Shown here: positions 52,425 through 62,607 of the stretch, piece after piece | Numbering within the stretch: the first letter of the stretch is position 1 | Layout of the letters: every line of letters begins with the position of its first letter | Assembly (NCBI RefSeq): GCF_013409985.1 | Contig: NZ_JACCBY010000002.1 | Location: forward strand, 558,001 to 622,000 | DNA length: 64,000 nucleotides | Source of the DNA: Sphingomonas melonis | GTDB lineage: Bacteria; Pseudomonadota; Alphaproteobacteria; Sphingomonadales; Sphingomonadaceae | Direction: 5' to 3' | The notes under the pieces: generated by a model | Database searches by the model: none | Told to the model about the DNA's origin: nothing | The model's input: the letters and a program-made list of their open reading frames with translations, nothing else | Translations under genes and position numbers: made by a program

Positions 52425-53132
52425 ATGGTTCCTCGTCCCCTGAAAGTCGCCAGCTACAACATCCACAAGGGCGTCGGCCTCGACCGCCGCCGCAACCCGA
52501 AGCGGGTGCTGGAGGTGCTGCGCGAGATCGATGCCGACATCATCGCCTTGCAGGAGGCGGACCGCCGCTTCGGCACGCGCGAATCGGTGCTGCCGACGCA
52601 CCTGCTCGACGAGCACAGCGACTGGAAGCCGGTCGAGTTCGGCATGCGCGCGCTGTCGATGGGCTGGCACGGCAACGTCATCCTCGTCCGCAAATCGGCG
52701 CAGGTGGTCGAACGCGCGCCGATCCATTTGCCCTCGCTCGAACCGCGCGGTGCGGTAATGGCGGATATCGACACGCACGCCGGGATGATCCGCGTCGTCG
52801 GCATGCACCTCGATCTCTCCGGCCTGTGGCGGCGGCGGCAGGCGGCGGCGATCATGGCGCATGTCGATACCGCGACGCTGCGCCATCCGACCGTGCTGAT
52901 GGGCGATCTCAACGAATGGACCGCAGCGGCGGGCTGCCTGCGCGATTTCTGCCGCGACTATCGCATGGCGGCGACCGGGCCGAGCTTCCACGCGCGCCGG
53001 CCGGTCGGGCGGCTCGACCGGATCATGGTGTCGCAGGATCTGGTCGTCGCCGACTGCGGCGTGCACGCCAGCGCCGCAGCGCGCAAGACCTCGGATCACC
53101 TGCCGATCTGGGCGACGCTGGCGCCGGCCTGA
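52425..53132 (+). CDS. endonuclease/exonuclease/phosphatase (EEP) family hydrolase
   Basis: A 235-residue metal-dependent EEP-fold protein. Motifs: VASYNIHKGVGLDRRRNP, IIALQEADRRFG, VVGMHLDLSG, LMGDLNEWTA and the C-terminal SDHLPIWATLAP, which together form the usual catalytic set (N, E, D/H, D-N, DH). Proteins of this type often lie next to cardiolipin synthase genes (YbhP-ClsB in E. coli); here the partner is a patatin-like lipase instead. The ATG at 52425 is chosen; longer frames start at low-quality positions. Its TGA overlaps the next gene's ATG. Confidence 0.86.
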   Translation: MVPRPLKVASYNIHKGVGLDRRRNPKRVLEVLREIDADIIALQEADRRFGTRESVLPTHLLDEHSDWKPVEFGMRALSMGWHGNVILVRKSAQVVERAPIHLPSLEPRGAVMADIDTHAGMIRVVGMHLDLSGLWRRRQAAAIMAHVDTATLRHPTVLMGDLNEWTAAAGCLRDFCRDYRMAATGPSFHARRPVGRLDRIMVSQDLVVADCGVHASAAARKTSDHLPIWATLAPA

Positions 53133-55420
53133 TGCGCGAGAAGGAGCTTCGCCTCGCCCTGGTCTGCTACGGCGGGATCAGCCTCGCGGTCTATATGCAC
53201 GGCATCACCAAGGAGGTGTGGCATCTGGTGCGCGCCAGCCGCGCCTATCATGCCGGCGACGCGCCGCAGGGCGGCAGCGAGGCGGTCTATGCCGCGCTGA
53301 TCGCGGAGATCGAGGCGCTTGCCGGCATCCGGCTGCGCGTGCTCGCCGACATCATCGCCGGCGCCTCGGCGGGCGGGATCAACGGCATCTTCCTCGCGCA
53401 GGCGATCACCACCGGCCAGAGCCTCGAACCGCTCACCGATCTGTGGCTGACCTCGGCCGATGTCGAGGCGCTGATCGATCCCGACGCCGCCCCCGCCAGC
53501 CGCTTCTCGAAACTCTGGGCGCTGCCCCTCGCCTGGGTCGCGGCGGGCCGCAGCAAGGACAAGGTCGAGGCGCTCGACGACGCGACGCAGGACGAGGTGC
53601 GCACCAAGCTCTCGCACTTCGTCCGCTCGCGCTGGTTCGAACCGCCGTTCGGCGGCGCCACCTTCACCGGCCTGCTGCTCGACGCCTTCGCGGCGATGGC
53701 CGACGCGCCGGCGGGAGCGCGATTGCTGCCCGACGGCCAGCCCCTCGACCTGTTCGTCACCTGCACCGACTTCACCGGCCACCCCGAACGCCTGCGCCTG
53801 AACTCCCCACCGGAGGTGATGGAGACCGAACATCGCGTCGTGCTCGGCTTCTCCGATCATGCGACCGGCGGCACGATCGGCGCGATCCCCGACCTCGCCT
53901 TCGCCGCGCGGGCGACATCGAGCTTCCCCGGCGCCTTCCCGCCGTTCATGGTCGGCGAACTCGACGGCGTACTGGCGGCGCGCGGCATCGCCTGGCCCGG
54001 CCGCGCCGACTTCCTCAAGCGCGCGCTGCCGCGCCAGTTCGCCGCCAACCAGGCGGACAAGGCGGTGCTGATCGACGGATCGGTACTCGCCAACGCGCCG
54101 TTCCGACCCGCGATCGACGCGCTCAAGGAACGCCCGGCGCGGCGCGAGGTCGACCGCCGCTTCGTCTACATCGACCCGTCGCCCGGCATCAAGATCCGGC
54201 TCGGCTCGGGCGGGGAGAAGCCCGGCTTCTTCCAGACGATCCTCGGTGCGCTCAGCGACCTGCCGCGCCAGCAGCCGATCCGCGACAATCTCGACGCGCT
54301 CGCCGAACGTTCGGGCCGGATCGACCGGATGCGCGGCATCGTCACCGCATTGCGCCCCGCGGTCGAGGAGGAGATCGAGCAGCTGTTCGGCCATACGCTG
54401 TTCCTCGACCGGCCGACGCCGGCGCGGCTGGTCGCTTGGCGGCGGCGCGCGCAGACCGCCGCCGCCACCCGCGCCGGCTACAGCTATGCCGCCTACGGCC
54501 ACCTCAAGCTGAGCGGCGTGGTCGAGACGATCACCGGCCTGCTCTATCAGGTCGGCGGCGAACCGGGGCAGCAGCGCTGGCGTCGCATCCGGGCGAGCAT
54601 CGAGGCGGCGATCGCCGAGCGCGGCTTCGGCGGTGTCGCGCCGTCCTTCTCAGGCAAGGAAAGCGCGGCGACGATCGACTTCCTGCGCACCTTCGACCTC
54701 GGCTTCCGCATCCGCCGGCTGCGGCTGATGGCGCGCCGGCTGGAGGAGATCGAGGGTCAGCATGACGGCAGCGACGCCGGGCTGATGCGCGAGGCGATCT
54801 ACGCCTCCCTCGCCGCCTATCTCGACCGCCAGCGCGCCGACCAGCATCCCGAGCTGCGCCACCAGGTGCGGCGGCTGCGGGGCGGCGATGCCGCGCCGGT
54901 GCTCGACGCGCTCGGCGCCGCGCTCGATCTCGCCACGCTCGACGCCGACACCGACCGGCGGCTCGCCGACGCCTTCGCGACGCTCGACCGTCCGACGCGG
55001 CGCGCGCTGCTGCTCGCCTACCTCGGCTTCCCCTATTTCGACACCGCGACGCTGCCGCTGCTGCAAGGCGAAGGGCTCGATGAGTTCGATCCCATCAAGG
55101 TCGATCGCATCGCCCCCGACGATGCCACCGCGATCCGCTCCGGCGGTGCCGAGGCGACGTTGAAGGGCATCCAGTTCAACAGCTTCGGCGCCTTCTTCAG
55201 CCGCGCCTATCGCGAGAACGACTATCTGTGGGGCCGGCTGCACGGCGCCGAGCGGATGATCGACATCTGCGTGTCCACCCTGCCGGCGCCGGTGCGGATG
55301 AAGCCGGGCCGCGTCGCCGCGATCAAGCGCGCGGCCTTCCGCGCGATACTGGACGAGGAAGAGCCGAGACTCACCGCGATCCCCGCGCTGATCGCCGAGC
55401 TGCGCGCCGAGGTGGGATAA
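53132..55420 (+). CDS. patatin-like phospholipase, DUF3376 type
   Basis: A 762-residue patatin-related protein. The start ELRLALVCYGGISLAVYMHG forms the oxyanion loop, the nucleophile Ser is S79 in IAGASAGGING, and the dyad Asp is in LIDGSVLANAPF. The C-terminal half is a helical region with the DUF3376-like QLFGHTLFLDRP, LKGIQFNSFGAFFSRAYRENDYLWGRLHGAERMID, which marks the patatin-related family TIGR03607. It probably hydrolyses membrane phospholipids. ATG at 53132 overlaps the EEP stop (TGATG), implying coupling with that hydrolase, possibly in lipid remodelling or sphingolipid turnover. Confidence 0.9.
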   Translation: MREKELRLALVCYGGISLAVYMHGITKEVWHLVRASRAYHAGDAPQGGSEAVYAALIAEIEALAGIRLRVLADIIAGASAGGINGIFLAQAITTGQSLEPLTDLWLTSADVEALIDPDAAPASRFSKLWALPLAWVAAGRSKDKVEALDDATQDEVRTKLSHFVRSRWFEPPFGGATFTGLLLDAFAAMADAPAGARLLPDGQPLDLFVTCTDFTGHPERLRLNSPPEVMETEHRVVLGFSDHATGGTIGAIPDLAFAARATSSFPGAFPPFMVGELDGVLAARGIAWPGRADFLKRALPRQFAANQADKAVLIDGSVLANAPFRPAIDALKERPARREVDRRFVYIDPSPGIKIRLGSGGEKPGFFQTILGALSDLPRQQPIRDNLDALAERSGRIDRMRGIVTALRPAVEEEIEQLFGHTLFLDRPTPARLVAWRRRAQTAAATRAGYSYAAYGHLKLSGVVETITGLLYQVGGEPGQQRWRRIRASIEAAIAERGFGGVAPSFSGKESAATIDFLRTFDLGFRIRRLRLMARRLEEIEGQHDGSDAGLMREAIYASLAAYLDRQRADQHPELRHQVRRLRGGDAAPVLDALGAALDLATLDADTDRRLADAFATLDRPTRRALLLAYLGFPYFDTATLPLLQGEGLDEFDPIKVDRIAPDDATAIRSGGAEATLKGIQFNSFGAFFSRAYRENDYLWGRLHGAERMIDICVSTLPAPVRMKPGRVAAIKRAAFRAILDEEEPRLTAIPALIAELRAEVG

Positions 55421-55540
55421 GCCGGATCCCTCCTCCGGCGGGCCGCGGTGGCGGCGCAATGCGCTGAGGGCGGGGGACGTGTCCCCCTCTGGCCATCCGT
55501 GCCCGCCCCCGCTACCCTCGCCGCTCCTCAGGAGTGTTGC

Positions 55541-55870
55541 ATGCAGTTCCTCAAGATCCTGTTCTGGTTCCTGCTCGCGTTCGTCGCGGCGCTGTTCACC
55601 TATGGCAATTGGACCAGCATCCAGATCAGCCTGTGGAGCGGCCTGATCGCCGACGTGAACCTGCCGCTGCTGCTGCTCGTCACCTTCACGCTCGGCTTCC
55701 TGCCGACCTATCTCTACCTCGGCACGGTGCGCTGGCGGCTGCGCCAGCGGCTGGCGGCGTGCGAGCAGCTGCTCGCCGACCATCGCGCGCAGGCGGCGAG
55801 CGCCGCCGCGCCGATCGTCGCCGATCCGATCCTTCCCGCCGAATCCGCCACCGAAAGCCGCCCGGCATGA
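55541..55870 (+). CDS. LapA-like membrane protein
   Basis: A 109-residue protein with two membrane segments (FLKILFWFLLAFVAALFTYG and LLLLVTFTLGFLPTYLYLG) enclosing a short loop with NWTSIQISLW, as in LapA (lipopolysaccharide assembly protein A), followed by a coiled helix (RWRLRQRLAACEQLLADHRA) and a disordered tail. AGGAG lies eight bases before the ATG at 55541. It overlaps pyrF by four bases (ATGA), as is common in alphaproteobacteria. Confidence 0.85.
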   Translation: MQFLKILFWFLLAFVAALFTYGNWTSIQISLWSGLIADVNLPLLLLVTFTLGFLPTYLYLGTVRWRLRQRLAACEQLLADHRAQAASAAAPIVADPILPAESATESRPA

Positions 55871-56538
55871 GCCCCATCTACGTCGCGATCGACACGCCCG
55901 ACCTCGCCCGCGCCAAGGCGATCGCCACCCGCACCCGCGCGCATATCGGCGGCCTCAAGCTCGGCCTCGAATTCTTCTGCGCGCACGGCCAGGCCGGCGT
56001 CCGCGAGATGGCGGAGCTTGGCCTGCCGATCTTCCTCGACCTCAAGCTGCACGACATCCCCAATACCGTCGCCAAGGCGGTGCAGGCGCTCAGCCCGATC
56101 GAACCGGCGATCCTGACGGTCCACGCCAGCGGCGGCCGCGCGATGCTCGAGGATGCCAAGGCGGCGGCACCGGTGCATACCAAAGTCGTCGCGGTGACGA
56201 TGCTGACCAGCCTCGATGCCAGCGACCTCGCCGCGACCGGCATCGGCGGCAGCGCGCACGATCAGGTCCTGCGCCTCACCGATCTCGCGCACGAGGCGGG
56301 GATCGACGGCATCGTCTGCTCGGGCGCGGAAGTCGCTGCCGCCAGGAAGGCGTGGCCGAAGGGCTTCTTCGTCGTCCCCGGCGTCCGCCCGGCGGACGGC
56401 CCGGCCGGCGACCAGAAGCGCGTCGTCACGCCGCGCGCGGCGCTCGACGCCGGTGCCTCGATCCTGGTGATCGGCCGCCCGATCACCCAGGCCGAAGACC
56501 CCGACGCCGCCGCCCGCGCGATCGGCGCGACGCTGTAG
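55867..56538 (+). CDS. pyrF: orotidine 5'-phosphate decarboxylase
   Basis: A 223-residue OMP decarboxylase, the last step of UMP synthesis. The active-site signature is FLDLKLHDIPNTV; IYVAIDTPDL and GGLKLGLEFF form the N-terminal substrate part, and VVPGVRPADGPAGDQKRVVTPR and LVIGRPITQAEDP the phosphate-binding end. Start ATG 55867 overlaps the LapA stop. Full length for the family. Confidence 0.96.
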   Translation: MSPIYVAIDTPDLARAKAIATRTRAHIGGLKLGLEFFCAHGQAGVREMAELGLPIFLDLKLHDIPNTVAKAVQALSPIEPAILTVHASGGRAMLEDAKAAAPVHTKVVAVTMLTSLDASDLAATGIGGSAHDQVLRLTDLAHEAGIDGIVCSGAEVAAARKAWPKGFFVVPGVRPADGPAGDQKRVVTPRAALDAGASILVIGRPITQAEDPDAAARAIGATL

Positions 56539-56551
56539 GGGAGCGGCGGGC

Positions 56552-57073
56552 ATGCGACCGGTCGCGCTCGCCTTGCTGCTCATACTTTCGATTTCGGCAT
56601 GTTCCTCGTCGCCGAAGCCGGCCCGTAGCGATCTGCCGGTCTTCCCCCGCTATGACCGCGACAGCGGGATCAGGATGACCTCGCAGCTCTTTGGCAGGTT
56701 GGTGGTGAGACACGGCTGCCTCGCGCTCGATGTGCTTCGCCGGCAAGGGGCGGATGACGATGTCCCGACCTTCCTGATCTGGCAACCGGAGGCGCACATC
56801 GGCCGGGACTCGCGCGGCATCTATGTGCGCGACGACAAGACCGGTTCGGTCATCCGTCCCGGCGATCGCGTGATCGGCGGCGGTGGCGGAATCGGAAGCG
56901 ACGTGCCGCCGTCCGGGGACGGGCGGGATTTCGACGCGGCTAGGACCGACCCTGTTCGCCGCGACCGGACATGGATCAACGCGCAGGTGACTCCCGATCT
57001 GCCGCCGGCCTGCAGCGGCAACTATGTAGCGTTCCACGGCTTCCGCGTCATGCCCGTCGGCATGCGGCCATAA
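56552..57073 (+). CDS. lipoprotein of unknown function
   Basis: A 173-residue protein with a lipoprotein signal (MRPVALALLLILSISACSSS), so a Cys-anchored mature form. The body is rich in Asp and Gly: VRHGCLALDVLRRQG, FLIWQPEAHIGRDSRGIYVRDD and a glycine run IGGGGGIGSDVPP, followed by TWINAQVTPDLPPACSGNYVAFHGFRVMP. No known family is recognised. The gene lies 13 bp after pyrF and upstream of trpF, in the same direction. Confidence 0.7.
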   Translation: MRPVALALLLILSISACSSSPKPARSDLPVFPRYDRDSGIRMTSQLFGRLVVRHGCLALDVLRRQGADDDVPTFLIWQPEAHIGRDSRGIYVRDDKTGSVIRPGDRVIGGGGGIGSDVPPSGDGRDFDAARTDPVRRDRTWINAQVTPDLPPACSGNYVAFHGFRVMPVGMRP

Positions 57074-57114
57074 AGGCGCTTGTCTCGCGCCGCGATCACG
57101 CCGACACGCGCCTT

Positions 57115-57746
57115 ATGCCCGTCCACACCAAGATCTGCGGTCTCTCGACGCCCGAGACGCTCGACGCCGCGTTGCGCCATGGCGCGAGCCATGTCGGCTT
57201 CGTCTTCTTCCCGCCCTCGCCGCGGCACCTCGACTTCGCGCGCGCCGCGCAGCTCGCCGCGCGCGTCCCCGCGCACGTCCGCCGCGTCGGGGTGTTCGTC
57301 GATCCCGATGACGCGCTGATCGAACAGGCGGTTGCCGGCGGCGCGATCGACGCGCTCCAGCTCCACAAGACCGCCGCGCCGCGCGTCGCCGCGATCCGCG
57401 CCCGCACCGGGCTGGAAAGCTGGGCGGCGGTCGCGGTGAAGACCCGCGCCGATCTCGACGCGGCACGAGGCTTCATCGGTGCGGCCGACCGTATCCTCTA
57501 CGACGCCAAGACGCCGGACGGCGCCACGCTGCCCGGCGGCATGGGCCTGCGCTTCGACTGGACGCTGCTCGACGGCTTCCGCCACCCGCTGCCTTGGGCG
57601 CTGTCCGGCGGGCTCGACGCGGCCAATGTCGGCGAGGCGATCGCGCGGACCGGCGCGACGCTGGTCGATGTCTCCTCGGGCGTCGAGTCCGCGCCGGGGG
57701 TCAAGGATATGGACAAGATCGGCGCCTTCCTTAAAGCGACGCAGTC

Positions 57747-57750
<4 letters not shown>
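57115..57750 (+). CDS. trpF: phosphoribosylanthranilate isomerase
   Basis: A 211-residue standard TrpF, converting N-(5'-phosphoribosyl)-anthranilate to CdRP in tryptophan synthesis. [15 protein letters not shown] carries the catalytic Cys, ALQLHK the substrate helix, the acid Asp is in [10 protein letters not shown], and [11 protein letters not shown] and [14 protein letters not shown] are phosphate loops. The ATG at 57115 is chosen over the longer frame. It overlaps trpB by four bases (ATGA). With the divergent paralogue at 34 kb, the window has two TrpF-like genes; this one is probably the biosynthetic enzyme. Confidence 0.95.
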
Positions 57751-58975
<1,225 letters not shown>

Positions 58976-58979
<4 letters not shown>

Positions 58980-59779
58980 GCCAGCGCCTTGCCAACGCCT
59001 TTGCGAAGGACCGCCCGGCGCTGGTGACCTTCGTCACCGCCGGTGATCCCGCCCCCGGCGCGACCGGCGCGATCCTCGACGCGCTCGTCGCCGGTGGCGC
59101 CGACGTGATCGAACTCGGCATGCCCTTCACCGATCCGATGGCGGACGGTCCGGCGATCCAGGCGGCGAATCTGCGCAGCCTCGCCGCCGGCACACGCACC
59201 GCCGACATCCTGGCGATCGCCACCGCGTTCCGCACGCGGCATCCGGACGTGCCGCTGGTGCTGATGGGCTATGCCAATCCGATGCTGCGCCGCGGTCCCG
59301 ACTGGTTCGCCGAGGCGGCCGCCGCCGCCGGGGTCGATGGCGTGATCTGCGTCGATATCCCGCCAGAGGAGGACGATGCGCTCGGGCCGGCGCTGCGCGC
59401 GCATGGCATCGACCCGATCCGCCTCGCCACCCCGACCACCGACGCCGCGCGCCTGCCGCAGGTGCTCGATGGTGCATCGGGCTTCCTCTATTACGTCTCG
59501 GTCGCCGGCATCACCGGGCTGCAACAGGCGGCGCAGGGGTCGATCGACCAGGCGGTCGCGCGGCTCAAGGCGACCACCGACCTGCCGGTCGCGGTCGGCT
59601 TCGGCGTCCGCACCCCCGAACAGGCCGCCGCGATCGGCGCGGTCGCCGACGGCGTCGTCGTCGGTTCGGCGATCGTCGAGCTGGTCGGCGCGCACGGCGC
59701 CGCCGCCCCCGATGCGGTGCGTGCCTATGTCCAATCCCTCAGCGAGGCGGTGGCCTCGTCGCGAAAGGTCCTCCCATGA
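58976..59779 (+). CDS. trpA: tryptophan synthase alpha chain
   Basis: A 267-residue TIM-barrel protein that cleaves indole-3-glycerol phosphate and passes indole to TrpB. The catalytic Glu is in [16 protein letters not shown], the Asp is in [14 protein letters not shown], and [10 protein letters not shown] and [10 protein letters not shown] form the phosphate site. ATG 58976 overlaps the trpB stop. The TGA overlaps the accD ATG. Confidence 0.97.
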
Positions 59780-60630
59780 GCTGGATCACCAACGTCCGCA
59801 ACGCTTTGCCCTTCGTCGCCAAGCGTGAATCGTCCGACGAGAACCTGTGGCACAAGTGCAAGGGCTGCGGGCAGATGGTCTTCACCAAGGAGCTGGAGGA
59901 GAACCTCTACGTCTGCCCGAAGTGCGACCATCACGAGCGGATCGGCCCCAAGGAGCGGTTCGCGCAGATCCTCGACGAGGGCAGCTGCGCCGAACTGCCG
60001 GTGCCGAAGGTGCCCGAGGACCCACTCAAGTTCCGCGACTCGAAGCGCTATACCGACCGGCTCAAGGCGGCGCGCACCTCGGCGCAGGAACAGGATGCGC
60101 TGATCAACGCGCGCGGCACGATCCTCGGCCATCGCGTCGTGATGGGCGTGCAGGATTTCGGCTTCATGGGCGGCTCGATGGGGCTCGCGGTCGGCGAGGC
60201 GTTCGTGCGCGGCGTCGAGGCGGCGATCCACGACAAGGCGCCCTATGTGATCTTCACCGCGGCCGGCGGCGCGCGCATGCAGGAGGGCATCCTCAGCCTG
60301 ATGCAGATGCCGCGCAGCACCGTCGCCATCCAGATGCTCCACGACGCCGGCCTGCCCTATGTCGTCGTGCTGACCGATCCGACCACCGGCGGCGTTACCG
60401 CCAGCTATGCGATGCTCGGCGACGTGCAGATCTCCGAACCCAATGCGCTGATCGGCTTCGCCGGCCAGCGGGTGATCGAGAGCACGATCCGCGAGAAGCT
60501 GCCCGAAGGCTTCCAGCGCGCCGAATATCTGCTCGACCACGGCATGCTCGACATGGTCGTGCACCGCAAGGAGCTGCGCGAGCGGCTGGCGACGGTGATC
60601 GGCTATCTCGCAGTGGCGCAGGCGGCGTAA
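59776..60630 (+). CDS. accD: acetyl-CoA carboxylase carboxyltransferase subunit beta
   Basis: A 284-residue AccD with a zinc ribbon ([26 protein letters not shown]) and the crotonase-like domain ([53 protein letters not shown]). It pairs with AccA (at 25.3 kb) in malonyl-CoA synthesis. ATG 59776 overlaps the trpA stop. Linkage of trpFBA with accD and folC is typical of alphaproteobacteria. It is followed by a long nested hairpin. Confidence 0.97.
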   Translation: MSWITNVRNALPFVAKRESSDENLWHKCKGCGQMVFTKELEENLYVCPKCDHHERIGPKERFAQILDEGSCAELPVPKVPEDPLKFRDSKRYTDRLKAARTSAQEQDALINARGTILGHRVVMGVQDFGFMGGSMGLAVGEAFVRGVEAAIHDKAPYVIFTAAGGARMQEGILSLMQMPRSTVAIQMLHDAGLPYVVVLTDPTTGGVTASYAMLGDVQISEPNALIGFAGQRVIESTIREKLPEGFQRAEYLLDHGMLDMVVHRKELRERLATVIGYLAVAQAA

Positions 60631-60663
60631 TCGAGGGGCGGGCGACACCCTCCCCGCCCACGC

Positions 60664-60757
60664 CGTCACCCCGGACGCGACCCGGGACCACCGTTCCACA
60701 GGAGCAACGGCTTCGCTCCTGTGGAACGGTGGTCCCCCGAACACGGCCGGGGTGACG
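60664..60757. repeat. 94-bp nested inverted repeat between accD and folC
   Basis: The inner arms 60684-60705 and 60715-60736 are perfectly complementary over 22 bp around a 9-nt loop (AACGGCTTC). Outside them, CGTCACCCCGG (60664-60674) pairs with CCGGGGTGACG (60747-60757). The whole forms a long cruciform-capable element, probably a REPIN/MITE-like insertion, between accD and folC. It may attenuate transcription between the two, since no T-run follows. Confidence 0.85.
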
Positions 60758-60794
60758 AAGGGATTTTGGCAAGCGGACACCCGGATTCCAACAG

Positions 60795-62108
60795 ATGCCA
60801 GACCACGCCACCTCCACCGATCCCGCGGTCCAGCATCAGCTCGACCGCTTGTGGTCGCTCTCGCCCGGCGCCGACGTGCTCGGCCTCGAGCGGATTACCC
60901 GGCTGCTGGCGCGCCTCGGCGACCCGCATCTGGCGCTGCCGCCGGTGTTCCATGTCGCCGGCACCAACGGCAAGGGTTCGACCTGCGCCTTCCTGCGCGC
61001 CGCGATCGAGGCGGCGGGACAGGACGTCCATGTCTTCTCCAGCCCGCACCTCGTCCGCTTCAACGAGCGGATCCGCATCGCGGGGCGGCTGATCGACGAC
61101 GCCGCGCTCGCCGCGCTGTTGTCCGAGGTGCTCGATCACGCCGGCGACATCGGTGCCAGCTTCTTCGAGGTGACCACCGCCGCGGCCTTCCTCGCCTTCG
61201 CCCGCACCCCTGCCGCGGCGACGATCGTCGAGGTCGGGCTCGGCGGCCGGCTCGATGCGACCAACGTCATCGCGCGGCCCGCGGTCACCGGCATCGCCGC
61301 GCTCGGCATGGACCATGAGGCATTCCTCGGCAGCCGCGTCGTCGACATCGCGACGGAAAAGGCCGGCATCGCCAAGCGCGGCGTGCCGCTGGTCACGATG
61401 AACTATCCCGCCTCCTGCCGCACGCGGATCGCGGAGGTCGCCGCTGCCGCGGGCGCGCCGGTGATCGCGCGCAACGCCGATTGGTGGAGCGAGACCGCGC
61501 ACACGACGATGCGCTACCGCGACGCCGGCTTCGCGGTCGTCACCAACCGCCCGCGGCTGGTCGGCCCGCACCAGTCGCGCAACCTTGCGCTCGCGATCGC
61601 GATGCTGCGGCATCAGGGCGCGGTGACGGTGCCGGAAGCGGCGATGCGGGCCGCCGCCGACTGGGCGCAATGGCCGGCGCGCATGCAGCGGCTCGGCGCC
61701 GGGCCGCTGCACGATCGCCTGCCCGCCGGCAGCCAATTGTGGCTCGACGGCGCGCACAACCCCTCCGCCGCGCAGCCGGTCGCGCGCGCGCTGCGCGGCA
61801 TCGCCGGCACGCAACCGGTGGTGCTGGTGCTCGGCATGCTCGCCAACAAGGATGCGGCGGGCGTGCTGCGCCTGCTCGCGCCCGACGTGTCGCGCGTCAT
61901 CGCCGTGCCCGTTCCGGGCCATGCGCATCATGCGCCCGCCGCCCTCGCCGCGCTGGCGCAACAGTTTGGCCGGCCCGCCGCGGTCGCCGACGACCTGCCG
62001 CACGCATTGGATGCCGCCGCGGACGGCGACACCCCGGTCGTGCTGATCGCGGGTTCGCTCTACCTCGCCGGTGAAGCGCTCCGCCACAACGACGAGTGTC
62101 CGACCTGA
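60795..62108 (+). CDS. folC: folylpolyglutamate/dihydrofolate synthase
   Basis: A 437-residue Mur-ligase-fold enzyme that makes dihydrofolate and adds glutamates to folates. The ATP site is VFHVAGTNGKGSTCAFL, followed by VFSSPHLVRFNERIRI, the metal-binding loop TIVEVGLGGRLDATNVI, and LWLDGAHNPSAAQPVARAL in the C-terminal domain. ATG at 60795. It is 164 bp after accD, across the nested repeat. Confidence 0.95.
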   Translation: MPDHATSTDPAVQHQLDRLWSLSPGADVLGLERITRLLARLGDPHLALPPVFHVAGTNGKGSTCAFLRAAIEAAGQDVHVFSSPHLVRFNERIRIAGRLIDDAALAALLSEVLDHAGDIGASFFEVTTAAAFLAFARTPAAATIVEVGLGGRLDATNVIARPAVTGIAALGMDHEAFLGSRVVDIATEKAGIAKRGVPLVTMNYPASCRTRIAEVAAAAGAPVIARNADWWSETAHTTMRYRDAGFAVVTNRPRLVGPHQSRNLALAIAMLRHQGAVTVPEAAMRAAADWAQWPARMQRLGAGPLHDRLPAGSQLWLDGAHNPSAAQPVARALRGIAGTQPVVLVLGMLANKDAAGVLRLLAPDVSRVIAVPVPGHAHHAPAALAALAQQFGRPAAVADDLPHALDAAADGDTPVVLIAGSLYLAGEALRHNDECPT

Positions 62109-62178
62109 GCGGTTGATTGCGATTGACTTGCAATAGCGGATTGGGGAGTGTTCGGGACGACCACAGGAGTTGCCCCCG

Positions 62179-62607
62179 ATGTCCGATCTCACCACCACCA
62201 TCGCAGCCCTGCCCTATGCGCTACCGGCCTGTCCCAACGCGAGAATCGTGTTGTTCGCGCTGCGGCGGATGGGGGCGCAGGGGCTGCATGACGCGCGGGC
62301 CAGCCATGCGCTGTTCACGGCGTTCGGCCAGGACTTCCGCCGGCCGCTGGTGCTGATGCGCGCGCTGATGGCGGACCTCGCCGGCACGGCGGCGGGGACG
62401 ATCGCGATCGCGCCGTGCTGCTGCGCGCGAATGACGGCGGCCGAGAAGACGATGCTGACCGTGCTCGCCCGCGTCGAGACCGCGCCCGAGACCGCGCGGC
62501 TGCTGCTCGGCGATCTGCTCGGCGTACGCCGCGTCGATTCGGTGCTGGCGAGCGTCGCGGCGGTGGCGACCGCCTTCGCCGACGACGGCCGGCCGATCTG
62601 CGTTTAG
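62179..62607 (+). CDS. conserved small protein (DUF6628-like), unknown function
   Basis: A 142-residue protein with AGGAG eight bases before the ATG at 62179. Conserved-looking parts are RIVLFALRRMGAQGLHDARA, the Cys cluster APCCCARMTAAEKTMLTVL, and the C-terminal FADDGRPICV. It resembles a sphingomonad-specific family that I believe is DUF6628, but this assignment is from memory. The three adjacent cysteines might bind metal or heme. It is convergent with the AmpG-like gene, their ends overlapping at 62604-62607. Confidence 0.7.
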   Translation: MSDLTTTIAALPYALPACPNARIVLFALRRMGAQGLHDARASHALFTAFGQDFRRPLVLMRALMADLAGTAAGTIAIAPCCCARMTAAEKTMLTVLARVETAPETARLLLGDLLGVRRVDSVLASVAAVATAFADDGRPICV

